Below the pieces are notes generated by a model. The model worked only from the letters and a program-made list of their open reading frames with translations. It was not told the origin of the DNA and searched no databases. Shown in pieces: positions 43,868 through 51,038 of a DNA stretch of 51,038 nt (position 1 is its first letter; the number at the start of each line of letters is the position of its first letter). A program made the translations under genes and the position numbers. Location of the stretch: positions 1 to 51,038 of the forward strand of contig DSBG01000167.1 in assembly GCA_011046135.1 (NCBI GenBank). The letters run 5' to 3'. The stretch is from Deltaproteobacteria bacterium. GTDB lineage: Bacteria > Desulfobacterota > Desulfomonilia > UBA1062.

Positions 43868-44776
43868 TCAGTGTGGCGAGTAGATCTTGTCCTCGGAAAG
43901 TTTCCGGTAGAGCATCATGATGGTGTTTACATAGATCTCGCTGCGGTTGTAATGCCAGACAGCCTTTCGCTTTTTCTCCACGCTCGCTCCTTCACCCCAT
44001 CCGGCCTTTGTGAGGTAGTTTGCAATGCTCGCCATGGCATCCTTGATGTTGAAGGGGTCTCTCCTGCCATCGCCATCGCCGTCCACGCCATAGGTGAGAA
44101 AAGAGGTGGGTATGAATTGCCCCGGTCCCATGGCTCCGGCAAAAGACCCGTGGATCTCCAGCGGGTCTATCTCGAGTTCATCAGACAGAACGATGAGACC
44201 ATAGAGCTGGTTCACTGCCCATCTGCCCCTGGTCTGCGCACGTTGGATCGTCCGCTCATCAGAGAGCAGGGGATAGGTCTCGATATGGCGATCCTGGACG
44301 CGTGCGAAGTAGTCAGGATCGAGGAGGACAGCGAGATTCGTGTACGCGAGAAAAACATTGTAGCGCATGGGATACGTGCCCAGTCGTGATTCAACGATGA
44401 GGATCGCTGTGATGATCTCCGGGGAGACATCCCATTGGTATCCGATGGAGGTAAAGGTGCCGGAGTGGCTTGTGATGAACTCTCTGCCTTTTTCGATGTA
44501 TGCGGGATCAATTTCCATGTAGAGCGGTTGTTTCTCGGAAGGTTTCGGGCTGGAATAGAAAAGGTTTTTGATAACAATTTCTGTGTTGATGGCAACCCGC
44601 GGGTCAGCGAGCATGGCTGTGGCCCGTGATCGTTCCAGCCCTTTTTCAACGAGGAGGTCTTCGACAAAGCTTCTGATGGTGAAATCCTGGGATGAAGCCA
44701 TGGCGGGCAAAGAGATTCCCACCGCAGCCAGAAGGAAGAGCAGGAGAGATGCGCATACGCGTAGTGGCTGTCTCAT
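43868..44776 (-). CDS. MltB-type lytic murein transglycosylase
   Basis: The 302-residue protein has a signal peptide (about 1-26, ending PAMA). A peptidoglycan lytic transglycosylase domain of the SLT_2/MltB type follows, with catalytic Glu in VESRLGTYP, then GAMGPGQFIPTSF and the DGDGDGRRDPF calcium-type loop. It cleaves the glycan backbone with anhydro-sugar formation in the periplasm. The start at 44776 is preferred because it begins the signal peptide and has GGGGAG upstream. The in-frame codons further upstream have no signal-like content. No lipobox is visible, so it is probably soluble. Confidence 0.92.
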   Translation of the reverse strand: MRQPLRVCASLLLFLLAAVGISLPAMASSQDFTIRSFVEDLLVEKGLERSRATAMLADPRVAINTEIVIKNLFYSSPKPSEKQPLYMEIDPAYIEKGREFITSHSGTFTSIGYQWDVSPEIITAILIVESRLGTYPMRYNVFLAYTNLAVLLDPDYFARVQDRHIETYPLLSDERTIQRAQTRGRWAVNQLYGLIVLSDELEIDPLEIHGSFAGAMGPGQFIPTSFLTYGVDGDGDGRRDPFNIKDAMASIANYLTKAGWGEGASVEKKRKAVWHYNRSEIYVNTIMMLYRKLSEDKIYSPH

Positions 44777-44819
44777 GACCGAGAACTCCCCGGGTGATTG
44801 TGTTGTGTATCTGATCGGC

Positions 44820-44848
44820 ATTCTACTGGATAGAGCTGCCATGTACAA
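44820..44848 (-). promoter_or_regulatory. Promoter of the MltB-like gene
   Basis: Minus strand: TTGTAC, 17-nt spacer, TAGAAT. The -10 box ends 43 nt before the start codon, giving an ordinary leader with a Shine-Dalgarno sequence. Confidence 0.5.
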
Positions 44849-44946
44849 GACTGTTCGTCTCCTCCTGTCCATCGGGTCTCGGTATCGCCGCGAATCCAAT
44901 CGAGAATGAAACAGTCCTTTTCTTGAAGGCAGAGAGAATCCGCTGC

Positions 44947-44975
44947 TTGACTTGTCTCGACGGGAGTCATACAAC
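44947..44975 (+). promoter_or_regulatory. accC promoter, predicted leaderless
   Basis: TTGACT, 17-nt spacer, TACAAC, then 6 nt to the ATG at 44982. A GGGAG in the spacer is too far upstream to act as a Shine-Dalgarno sequence and would not be in the message. Confidence 0.6.
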
Positions 44976-44981
44976 CAAACC

Positions 44982-46316
44982 ATGAAGAGAATCCTCATTG
45001 CCAACCGAGGCGAGGTTGTCGTCAGGGTGCTCAGGACGGCACGAGAGATGGGTCTCGAAACCATTGCGGTGTATTCCGAGGCCGATAAAGATATGGAGTA
45101 TCTCAACTGGGCGGATGAAGCGGTTCAGATCGGTCCAGAGCAATCGACCAAGAGCTACCTGAACATCGATGCCATCATTTCTGCAGCGATTGCGTGGAAG
45201 GCCAATGCCATTCATCCAGGCTATGGTTTTCTCTCGGAGAATCCAAATTTTGCATCTGTGTGCGAGGAGAGGGGAATCGAGTTTATCGGTCCATCCAGCG
45301 CCACACTGAGAACCATCGGGAACAAGTCCCGAACAAAGGATGTTGCGAAGTCGCTGGGTATTCCCACCATTCCGGGTTCCTATGGAATGGTCTCCGACAT
45401 TGAGCAGACGATTGTTCTGGCCCGTGATCTCGGTCTTCCCGTTATTATGAAGTCCCTCTACGGCGGTGGAGGCAGGGGGATGAAGGTTGCCTATGCCGAG
45501 GATCATCTCAGAACACACTTTGCCAGCGTGAGCAGCGAGGCCCATGCCGCCTTCGGAAGGAACGAGGTCTACCTCGAACGGTATATCACCTCACCACGTC
45601 ATCTTGAGGTGCAGATTATTGCGGACCATTATGGCACTATCCAGACGCTCTCTGACCGGGAGTGTTCAATCCAAAGGCGCCACCAGAAAATCATCGAGGA
45701 GGCTCCTATCCCGAACATCGATGAGGCGCTGAGAGAAAAACTCTGGGAATGGTCCAGGATGATCATGAAGGCCATCGGTTTCCGGGGCCTCGGCACTGTT
45801 GAATTCCTCATGGATCAGGGAGGGGAGATCTATTTTCTGGAGATCAACGGGAGGCTCCAGGTGGAACACCCGGTCACTGAGATGATCACCGATATCGATC
45901 TGGTCAGAGACCAGATCATGATTGCGGCAGGAGCTCGCCTCGACGGAAGAACCCTGAACACCTCAGGACATGCCGTTGAATGTAGGCTCAACGCGGAAAA
46001 CACTGCGAGAAATTTCATGCCGACAACGGGAGTGATCACCCACATGAGACTTCCCGGAGGGCCGGGAACACGGGTCGACACTCATATTTTCCCGGGTTGC
46101 CAGATAACTTCGTACTACGATCCCCTGCTGATCAAGCTCATCGGCCATCATAAAACCAGACACGGCGCACTCAGGCGCATGGACAGAATGCTCGACGAAA
46201 CCGAGATCAGGGGAGTTACCACAAACAGGGATCTCCTCATCAAGCTCATCAACAACGAGAAATTCCTTTCAGGGAATGGTGATACCTCGCTGGTCACCGA
46301 GTTGCTGATGAAATAG
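44982..46316 (+). CDS. accC: Biotin carboxylase (acetyl-CoA or acyl-CoA carboxylase subunit)
   Basis: The 444-residue ATP-grasp enzyme carboxylates biotin on a carrier protein. It has the N-terminal KRILIANRGEVVVRV, the glycine-rich KSLYGGGGRGMK loop, ERDCSIQRR-like DRECSIQRRHQK, and the catalytic EINGRLQVEHPVTE. The usual Thr of the ENTRIQVEH motif is Gly here. No biotin carrier gene or carboxyltransferase lies next to it, so it could serve acetyl-CoA carboxylase or another biotin enzyme. The start at 44982 begins the conserved N-terminus and lies 6 nt after a -10 box. An earlier in-frame ATG-less stretch was not used. Confidence 0.93.
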   Translation: MKRILIANRGEVVVRVLRTAREMGLETIAVYSEADKDMEYLNWADEAVQIGPEQSTKSYLNIDAIISAAIAWKANAIHPGYGFLSENPNFASVCEERGIEFIGPSSATLRTIGNKSRTKDVAKSLGIPTIPGSYGMVSDIEQTIVLARDLGLPVIMKSLYGGGGRGMKVAYAEDHLRTHFASVSSEAHAAFGRNEVYLERYITSPRHLEVQIIADHYGTIQTLSDRECSIQRRHQKIIEEAPIPNIDEALREKLWEWSRMIMKAIGFRGLGTVEFLMDQGGEIYFLEINGRLQVEHPVTEMITDIDLVRDQIMIAAGARLDGRTLNTSGHAVECRLNAENTARNFMPTTGVITHMRLPGGPGTRVDTHIFPGCQITSYYDPLLIKLIGHHKTRHGALRRMDRMLDETEIRGVTTNRDLLIKLINNEKFLSGNGDTSLVTELLMK

Positions 46317-46380
46317 TCAGGAACCTGATGCCGTGTCCTGCCGCTTCACGGGTGCGAAGCGTTCGTGCGTGCGGGATGTC

Positions 46381-47388
46381 TTATGAAAAAGCCTTGGTAA
46401 TCTCGTCAACTGTAAAGACAGGCAACGCTGTTGCCACACCACCACGGTAGAGAATGAGGGTCTGTTCTTGTGTCATGGATCCGATGCGTGCGCCGGAGAT
46501 GGATTCCTGTCTCCACGCCGAGAGAATCCCCTCGACAGACTCAGGCCTGCAGCACACGAGGAGCGATCCTGATGCAAGGGTGCCCAGGGGATCCATGTCA
46601 AAGGATTCCAGGATCTCTCCGGCGATTTCCAGAATCGGAATCGTTTCCCAGTGAACTTCGACACCGCAGCCACTTGCAATGGCAAGTTCCCTCAACCCCG
46701 TTGCGAGCCCTCCCTCGGTGGGGTCATGCATTGCGGTGATTCCTCCGGATTCGAGGGCGATCCGAGCCTCTTTCACAATGCTGATGCCCGGTTCATCGAT
46801 GAGTCTTCGTGCGCGGATGAGGGTATCTGGTGCGGCATGAATCCTGTCGGCTTTCTCCCGTGCCAGGATGCCGATCGCCTCGATGGGGATGCTTTTTGAC
46901 AGCAGGATCGCATCACCGGGCTGCGCATTTGATGCCCTGACAAGGTTGCTGCCCGTAAGCATTCCGATCATGAATCCTACAGCGATCGGCCTGTCGATCC
47001 CATAGGTGATCTCGGTGTGACCACCCACCAGGGTAATACCCATTGACGAGCAGACATTCTTCAGATCGACAAAGATCTCGTGCACCCGGTCACGGGTGGT
47101 TGAGCCTTCAGGCAGCAGAATCGTTACGAGCAGGTACTTCGGGATGCCCCCCATGCAAGCGATGTCGTTGGCGTTGATGGTGACAAGGTGCTGGGCAATG
47201 GACTCGGTGGCAAAGGTTATGGGATCGGTTTTGAAGACCAGGTGCTGTCCACCGAAGCGGATGACGCAAGCATCCTGTCCGATGCCCGGGCCCACGATCA
47301 CGTTGGGGTCATCAGTCTCGAGATCCTTGAGGAGGGTCCCCAGAAACTCCAGGGGGAGCTTCCCGATGGGGAGAATGTCCTGGTTCAT
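46381..47388 (-). CDS. AIR-synthase-related protein (HypE/ThiL/PurM fold)
   Basis: This 335-residue protein has the two-domain fold of the PurM/HypE/SelD/ThiL family: GPGIGQDACVI near the N-terminus, then VTINANDIACMGGIPK, LVGGHTEIT, and MHDPTEGGLATGLRELA in the second half. Members bind ATP and form acyl-phosphate or iminophosphate intermediates. It is most like the HypE-like uncharacterised group. The C-terminal Cys of true HypE is not present. It overlaps folE2 by ATGA in a three-gene pterin operon, so a link to folate or deazapurine chemistry is possible. Convergent accC ends 64 bp away. Confidence 0.85.
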   Translation of the reverse strand: MNQDILPIGKLPLEFLGTLLKDLETDDPNVIVGPGIGQDACVIRFGGQHLVFKTDPITFATESIAQHLVTINANDIACMGGIPKYLLVTILLPEGSTTRDRVHEIFVDLKNVCSSMGITLVGGHTEITYGIDRPIAVGFMIGMLTGSNLVRASNAQPGDAILLSKSIPIEAIGILAREKADRIHAAPDTLIRARRLIDEPGISIVKEARIALESGGITAMHDPTEGGLATGLRELAIASGCGVEVHWETIPILEIAGEILESFDMDPLGTLASGSLLVCCRPESVEGILSAWRQESISGARIGSMTQEQTLILYRGGVATALPVFTVDEITKAFS

Positions 47389-48158
47389 GGTAACTTTCCA
47401 CTTTCTATGTAGGCATAGGCGCTGTGATTATGGATGCTCTCGAAGTTCTCCGCCTCCACCGAGAACCAGGAGAACTCGCTGCGTTCGCTCAGGAGCGAGG
47501 CGATCAGCCTTACCACGTCTTCCACGAACATCGGGTGGTTGTAGGCATGCTCGGTCACATATTTTTCGTCAGGTCTCTTGAGGATGGGGTAGACCGGACT
47601 GGACCCACACTGTTCGATGAGCGTGATGAGGTCTTCGATCCAGAAAAACTTTTCGTATCTCACTATGACCGAGACAATGCCGCGCTGGTTGTGGGCTCCG
47701 AACTCGCTGATCTCTCTGGAACAGGGACACAGCGTTTGAATGGGGACTTTTACCCCGACCTTGAACTCTCTGCGCTCTCCCACCATGCCCATGAGGGAGC
47801 AGGTGTACTCCATGAGGCCGACAGATCCCGACACGGGTGCCTTCTTTTCTATGAAGTAGGGGAACTCGATCTCCATGTGGGCGCTCTGGGCCTCCAGCGT
47901 TTTTTTGATCTCGTTCAGGATGTGTTCGAAGTTCTTTATGTGGATCTCTTCCTTGTGTTCGTTGAGCACCTCGATGAAGCGGCTCATGTGCGTCCCCTTG
48001 AACTCTCTGGGCAGATCCACATAGAGATTGATGGACGCAACCGTGTGCTGAGTTCCCCGCTGTTTGTCAGAGACCACGATGGGATAGGCAATCCCCTTGA
48101 CCCCGACTTTTTCTATGGCCAGAGGTGTGTCCGGGGGAAGGTTCTGCACATCCTTCAT
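47385..48158 (-). CDS. folE2: GTP cyclohydrolase FolE2 (type IB)
   Basis: The 257-residue enzyme converts GTP to 7,8-dihydroneopterin triphosphate, the first step of folate and of queuosine precursor synthesis. Family features are PIVVSDKQRGTQHTVASINLYVDLP, the metal/active-site Cys in LCPCSREIS, GAHNQRG and the C-terminal SIHNHSAYAY. FolE2 uses other metals than the zinc of FolE1, which is useful when zinc is scarce. It overlaps queD by ATGA, so the first two steps of the queuosine pathway are in one operon. Confidence 0.95.
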   Translation of the reverse strand: MKDVQNLPPDTPLAIEKVGVKGIAYPIVVSDKQRGTQHTVASINLYVDLPREFKGTHMSRFIEVLNEHKEEIHIKNFEHILNEIKKTLEAQSAHMEIEFPYFIEKKAPVSGSVGLMEYTCSLMGMVGERREFKVGVKVPIQTLCPCSREISEFGAHNQRGIVSVIVRYEKFFWIEDLITLIEQCGSSPVYPILKRPDEKYVTEHAYNHPMFVEDVVRLIASLLSERSEFSWFSVEAENFESIHNHSAYAYIESGKLP

Positions 48159-48535
48159 GCCGTCTCTTCCTGGTGGGAATAGGATACGCAGCAGGCTTCA
48201 TTCTCCCACACCACCACTTCTTTGAGGGTCACCGGGGACGGTATGGAAGGGGAGAGGTGTTCGAAGATAGCACGTGCGATATGTTCCGCAGAGGGGTTTT
48301 GTTCCTGAAACCAGGGCAGGTCATTCAGGTACCGGTGATCGAGTTCGTCCAGGGTTTTTTTCAGGAGAGTTTTCAGGTCCCTGAAGTCCATCACGATGCC
48401 GGTTCCATCGAGGGTGTGGGACTTGACCGTTACCTCCACCCGGTAGTTGTGCCCATGGAGTCGCTCGCAGTCACCCTGGTATCCCCTGAGCCTGTGGGCA
48501 GCGCTGAATGAGTCCACCACTTTTGCCTGGAACAT
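48155..48535 (-). CDS. queD: 6-carboxy-5,6,7,8-tetrahydropterin synthase
   Basis: The 126-residue T-fold enzyme turns dihydroneopterin triphosphate into 6-carboxy-tetrahydropterin for queuosine. Zinc His residues are in FSAAHRL and HGHNY. The catalytic Cys is in GDCERLHGH, which fits QueD rather than the PTPS-III folate type. DFRDLK and LDHRYLND complete the family pattern. The start at 48535 is chosen because it begins the conserved strand and lies 6 nt after a -10 box. The upstream in-frame codons have no such features. It leads the folE2/AIRS-like operon. Confidence 0.93.
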   Translation of the reverse strand: MFQAKVVDSFSAAHRLRGYQGDCERLHGHNYRVEVTVKSHTLDGTGIVMDFRDLKTLLKKTLDELDHRYLNDLPWFQEQNPSAEHIARAIFEHLSPSIPSPVTLKEVVVWENEACCVSYSHQEETA

Positions 48536-48541
48536 GGGCAG

Positions 48542-48571
48542 AACATAGTACAACTGCCGGGATAAACGCAA
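48542..48571 (-). promoter_or_regulatory. queD operon promoter, predicted leaderless
   Basis: Minus strand: TTGCGT, 18-nt spacer, TATGTT, then 6 nt to the queD ATG. The -35 box is weak. Confidence 0.45.
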
Positions 48572-48738
48572 CCATAGAATACAGCCCTGATGCACGTCTG
48601 TACAGGCATCATCTCCGGTGGGCGGATTGTCTCACTCGGGGGAGCAGTGCTGTCTTCATGAGCAGGAGACACACGCTCTCCGGGCAGGATTTCCTTGTCA
48701 GATCAGCTCTTTTGCGATAACAGGGGTAGTATGCACGG

Positions 48739-49710
48739 ATGCAAAACAGAGGCAGCTATCGCCCTATGCCGACATTAGAATTTCCTGATACCCATATCTT
48801 GCGCCAACTCGCAGGAGACAGCTGTACCCACCTGAAAATCATGGAGGAGTCGATCGGTGTCAAATGCTTCATGAAGGGAAACAGCATCGAACTGCAGGGT
48901 GAGAGTTTTGATGTTGAGCTTGCAGAGCACGCTCTGAGGGATCTGTACCAGCTCATCAAGGGTGGATTTCCGGTGTTTCCCGATGATGTCTGGTATGCGG
49001 TGAGAATGCTGGCCAAGGACAGGACGCTGCACCTCGAGGATGTTTTCAGAGACAGCATTCATATTTCGTCTACGAAGAAGGTTATCTTTCCCAAGAGCAT
49101 TCAGCAGAAACACTATATTGATTCCATGAGGGTCAAGGATGTGCTCTTCGGTATCGGTCCTGCCGGAACAGGCAAGACCTACCTCGCCCTTGCCATGGCT
49201 GTGAACTATCTGCTCAAGAAAAAGGTTGAGCGGATCATTCTCACCCGACCGGCAGTGGAGGCGGGAGAGCGGCTCGGATTTCTCCCCGGGGACCTCCAGG
49301 AGAAGGTGAATCCCTACCTGAGGCCGCTCTATGATGCGTTGTACGACATGCTGGAATACGATCATGTGCTGAGGCTCATCGCCCGGGATCAGATCGAGAT
49401 TGCCCCGCTCGCATTCATGCGGGGCAGGACGCTCAACGATGCATTCATCATTCTCGACGAGGCTCAGAACACAACCTCTGAGCAGATGAAAATGTTTCTC
49501 ACCCGCATCGGGTTCAATTCCAAGGCGGTGATCACGGGCGACATCACCCAGATCGACCTCCCCGCCGGGGTGAAGTCCGGTCTGGTCGAGGCTGCCCAGA
49601 TCCTGAAGGACATCGATGAACTCGGGTTCGTGTACTTCAGCGAAGACGATGTGGTCCGTCACAAGATCGTGGCCAAGATCATCAGGGCATATGACCGGAG
49701 TTCTCGGTGA
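48739..49710 (+). CDS. phoH: PhoH-family ATPase
   Basis: The 323-residue protein has an N-terminal KH-like region (about 10-75) and a PhoH helicase-like ATPase domain with Walker A GPAGTGKT (140-147), Walker B FIILDEAQN and a TGDITQIDLP motif. PhoH-like ATPases are linked to RNA metabolism and sit beside ybeY in many bacteria. A possible promoter with TTGTCA, 17-nt spacer and TAACAG ends 15 nt before the ATG at 48739. A second in-frame ATG nine codons later (48766) is also usable. It overlaps ybeY by 4 nt. Confidence 0.94.
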   Translation: MQNRGSYRPMPTLEFPDTHILRQLAGDSCTHLKIMEESIGVKCFMKGNSIELQGESFDVELAEHALRDLYQLIKGGFPVFPDDVWYAVRMLAKDRTLHLEDVFRDSIHISSTKKVIFPKSIQQKHYIDSMRVKDVLFGIGPAGTGKTYLALAMAVNYLLKKKVERIILTRPAVEAGERLGFLPGDLQEKVNPYLRPLYDALYDMLEYDHVLRLIARDQIEIAPLAFMRGRTLNDAFIILDEAQNTTSEQMKMFLTRIGFNSKAVITGDITQIDLPAGVKSGLVEAAQILKDIDELGFVYFSEDDVVRHKIVAKIIRAYDRSSR

Positions 49711-50165
49711 TCAGGGTTGATATCCTGGATCGTCAGAGCCTGTTCGCAATAGACCGCACGATCATCAGGGCGTGGGTGAAAGAAAGCCTCAGAATAGAGG
49801 GAAAAACCGATGCAGAGATCTGCATCCTTTTTACGGACAACGCCGGGATCAGAGAGCTCAATAAAACATATCTTGGTCGAGACAGGAGCACCAATGTCAT
49901 CTCGTTCTCCCAGCAGGAAGGCATCGGCCCCGTCAATCCCCATCTGGGTGATGTCGTCATCTCGCTGGAGGAGGCAGCGCTTGAGGCTGAAGATGGTGGC
50001 ATGCCTGTATCCGAAAGGATCTTGCAGCTCCTGGTTCATGGGATCTGCCATCTCTGTGGCTACGATCATGAGGGGGTTTCGGATGACATGGTGCAGCAGA
50101 TGGAGACCGCAGAGGAGATGATCCGGAGGCGCCTCAAAGTTCCCCAGGCCTTTGTGAAGCGATAG
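49707..50165 (+). CDS. ybeY: Endoribonuclease YbeY
   Basis: The 152-residue metal-dependent RNase works in 16S rRNA 3'-end maturation and ribosome quality control. The zinc motif HGICHLCGYDH (111-121) with three His is complete, and the TNVISFSQ segment is typical. The start is a GTG that overlaps the phoH stop codon (GTGA), so the two are translationally coupled. The 204 bp after it up to the tRNA cluster hold a short GTGAG/CTCAC hairpin and the tRNA promoter. Confidence 0.95.
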   Translation: MIRVDILDRQSLFAIDRTIIRAWVKESLRIEGKTDAEICILFTDNAGIRELNKTYLGRDRSTNVISFSQQEGIGPVNPHLGDVVISLEEAALEAEDGGMPVSERILQLLVHGICHLCGYDHEGVSDDMVQQMETAEEMIRRRLKVPQAFVKR

Positions 50166-50331
50166 ATGATCGATGAAGCGTGTTCCTGCGCGAGCAGAAT
50201 GAGACTCGTGAGCAAAAGATGAGTTTGTGAAAACGTCTGCATGGTGAGGCGCTCACGCAATCCCTGGAACAAGCGAAATTAGTGAACAATTACTTTTAGT
50301 TAATAAGATTAAGCGCTTGCAGAAAAAGTGC

Positions 50332-50360
50332 TTGCCAGGCCCCATGCCCTTTGCTATAAG
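50332..50360 (+). promoter_or_regulatory. Promoter of the tRNA cluster
   Basis: TTGCCA, 17-nt spacer, TATAAG, with a GC-rich stretch just after it, 9 nt before tRNA-Pro. A similar AAGCGCTTGC sequence lies 17 nt upstream of the -35 as an imperfect direct repeat. Confidence 0.7.
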
Positions 50361-50369
50361 GCTCCTCTA

Positions 50370-50447
<78 letters not shown>

Positions 50448-50461
50448 AGCAGGGGCACTGG

Positions 50462-50538
<77 letters not shown>

Positions 50539-50548
50539 AAAACATTGT

Positions 50549-50625
50549 GGTGAGTGTAGCTCAGATGGTAGAGCACAGGATTGTGGCTCCTGTGGCCGAG
50601 GGTTCGATCCCCTTCACTCACCCCA
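50549..50625 (+). tRNA. tRNA-His (GTG)
   Basis: Anticodon loop TTGTGGC reads GTG. The extra 5' G (position -1) opposite C73, a histidine identity element, is encoded at 50549. CCA is encoded. Confidence 0.94.
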
Positions 50626-50644
50626 CAATATAAGCATGAGGTAG

Positions 50645-50721
50645 GCGCCCGTAGCTCAGTCGGATAGAGCGTCGGACTTCGAATCCGCAGGTCGGGCGTT
50701 CGAGTCGCCCCGGGCGTACCA
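50645..50721 (+). tRNA. tRNA-Arg (TCG)
   Basis: A 77-nt cloverleaf with encoded CCA. Anticodon loop CTTCGAA reads TCG. It is close in sequence to the TCT tRNA-Arg two genes upstream. Confidence 0.94.
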
Positions 50722-50732
50722 GGAAAAGACAT

Positions 50733-50808
50733 GGGCCATTAGCTCAACAGGTAGAGCAACTGACTCTTAATCAGTAGGTCGTAGGTTCGAGCCCTACATG
50801 GCCCACCA
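50733..50808 (+). tRNA. tRNA-Lys (CTT)
   Basis: A 76-nt cloverleaf with encoded CCA. Anticodon loop CTCTTAA reads CTT. It is the last gene of the cluster, and AT-rich DNA begins right after it. Confidence 0.94.
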
Positions 50809-50815
50809 GTTAAAT

Positions 50816-50847
50816 CAAGGGGTTATCGGTTATTCCGATGCCCCTTG
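50816..50847 (+). terminator. Composite stem-loop after the tRNA cluster
   Basis: CAAGGGG pairs with CCCCTTG, and inside it ATCGG pairs with CCGAT around a TTATT loop. It may end the tRNA transcript, but only a weak A/T stretch follows. It could also belong to an attachment region. Confidence 0.5.
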
Positions 50848-50856
50848 AAATTTATC

Positions 50857-50877
50857 TAGCTACCCTATAGCTACCCT
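50857..50877 (+). repeat. Tandem TAGCTACCCT repeats downstream of tRNA-Lys
   Basis: Two exact copies at 50857-50866 and 50868-50877 with one base between. A longer inverted repeat, TTAGGCAAGTC (50886-50896) and GACTTGCCTAA (51024-51034), surrounds the rest of the AT-rich tail to the window end. No gene is visible in 50809-51038. Confidence 0.6.
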
Positions 50878-51038
50878 TTGCCAATTTAGGCAAGTCTTTT
50901 AAGTCTAAAAAACCTATATTAGGATCTGAAGTTTCGCACATAAATAGATATCATCAAATCAAATTCAAGGGTATGAAAATATTCATTTAAGCATGGAAAA
51001 GCAGCTCCGAATTTAGTAGTCTTGACTTGCCTAAGTAA

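Noticed and set aside
44777-45106. N-terminal extension of the MltB-like protein
   Set aside because: The added residues are Arg/Ser-rich and not signal-like, and they would run across the divergent accC promoter. The signal peptide starts at 44776.

Overview
The window reads as a chromosomal stretch from a Gram-negative anaerobe of the Desulfobacterota (old Deltaproteobacteria) type. The pointers are an outer-membrane/periplasm gene set (LolA, MCE/MlaD, lytic transglycosylase, several lipoproteins), two sigma-54-activator two-component systems, RNase J, a ferritin-like di-iron protein, and FolE2, AtoE and BKACE enzymes. The lineage call is an inference from gene content only. Almost all of the sequence is ordinary dense coding DNA in overlapping ATGA/GTGA operons.

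Layout. (1) 117-15259, minus strand, forms three tight transcription units: plsC / zinc-ribbon acyltransferase / rnj / uppP / ftsK / lolA (15259 to 8074); sir2 / aroE (7926 to 6296); def / fmt / rpe / TPR lipoprotein / MCE protein / tryptophan-proline repeat protein (6104 to 117). (2) 15344-15679 is an orphan mini-protein resembling the two ends of a flagellar rod protein. (3) 15729-19028, plus strand, is a kinase / lipoprotein / sigma-54 regulator triad with the order and features of glrK-qseG-glrR. It converges on a second kinase / secreted protein / sigma-54 regulator set that ends a minus-strand operon beginning with rarA and a UDP-sugar pyrophosphorylase (26270 to 19096). (4) 26271-31430 is looser: a candidate small RNA with a strong terminator, initiator tRNA, a frameshifted metallo-hydrolase, a SLOG-type protein, a short-chain fatty acid transporter plus beta-keto-acid cleavage enzyme pair, and a 128-bp element bounded by 15-bp inverted repeats. 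(5) 31482-38635 holds carB, a GAF protein with gap, an M48 protease and a ferritin-like protein. (6) 38722-44776 is an isoprenoid operon (ispA, dxs, tlyA, and an ispH fused to a membrane domain) headed by an MltB-like gene. (7) 44982-50165 holds accC, a queD / folE2 / AIR-synthase-like operon and phoH-ybeY. (8) 50370-50808 is a five-tRNA cluster, followed by AT-rich DNA with repeats that may be the edge of an integrated element.

Two themes stand out. First, seven genes (def, sir2, plsC, the first kinase, rarA, accC, queD), six or seven of them leading an operon, have a recognisable -35/-10 promoter whose -10 box ends only 6-8 nt before the start codon, with no Shine-Dalgarno sequence, so their messages are probably leaderless. 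Second, several proteins have unusual architectures: the IspH-membrane fusion, a zinc-ribbon/GRAM-like/acyltransferase fusion, and the two kinase-envelope protein-regulator triads.
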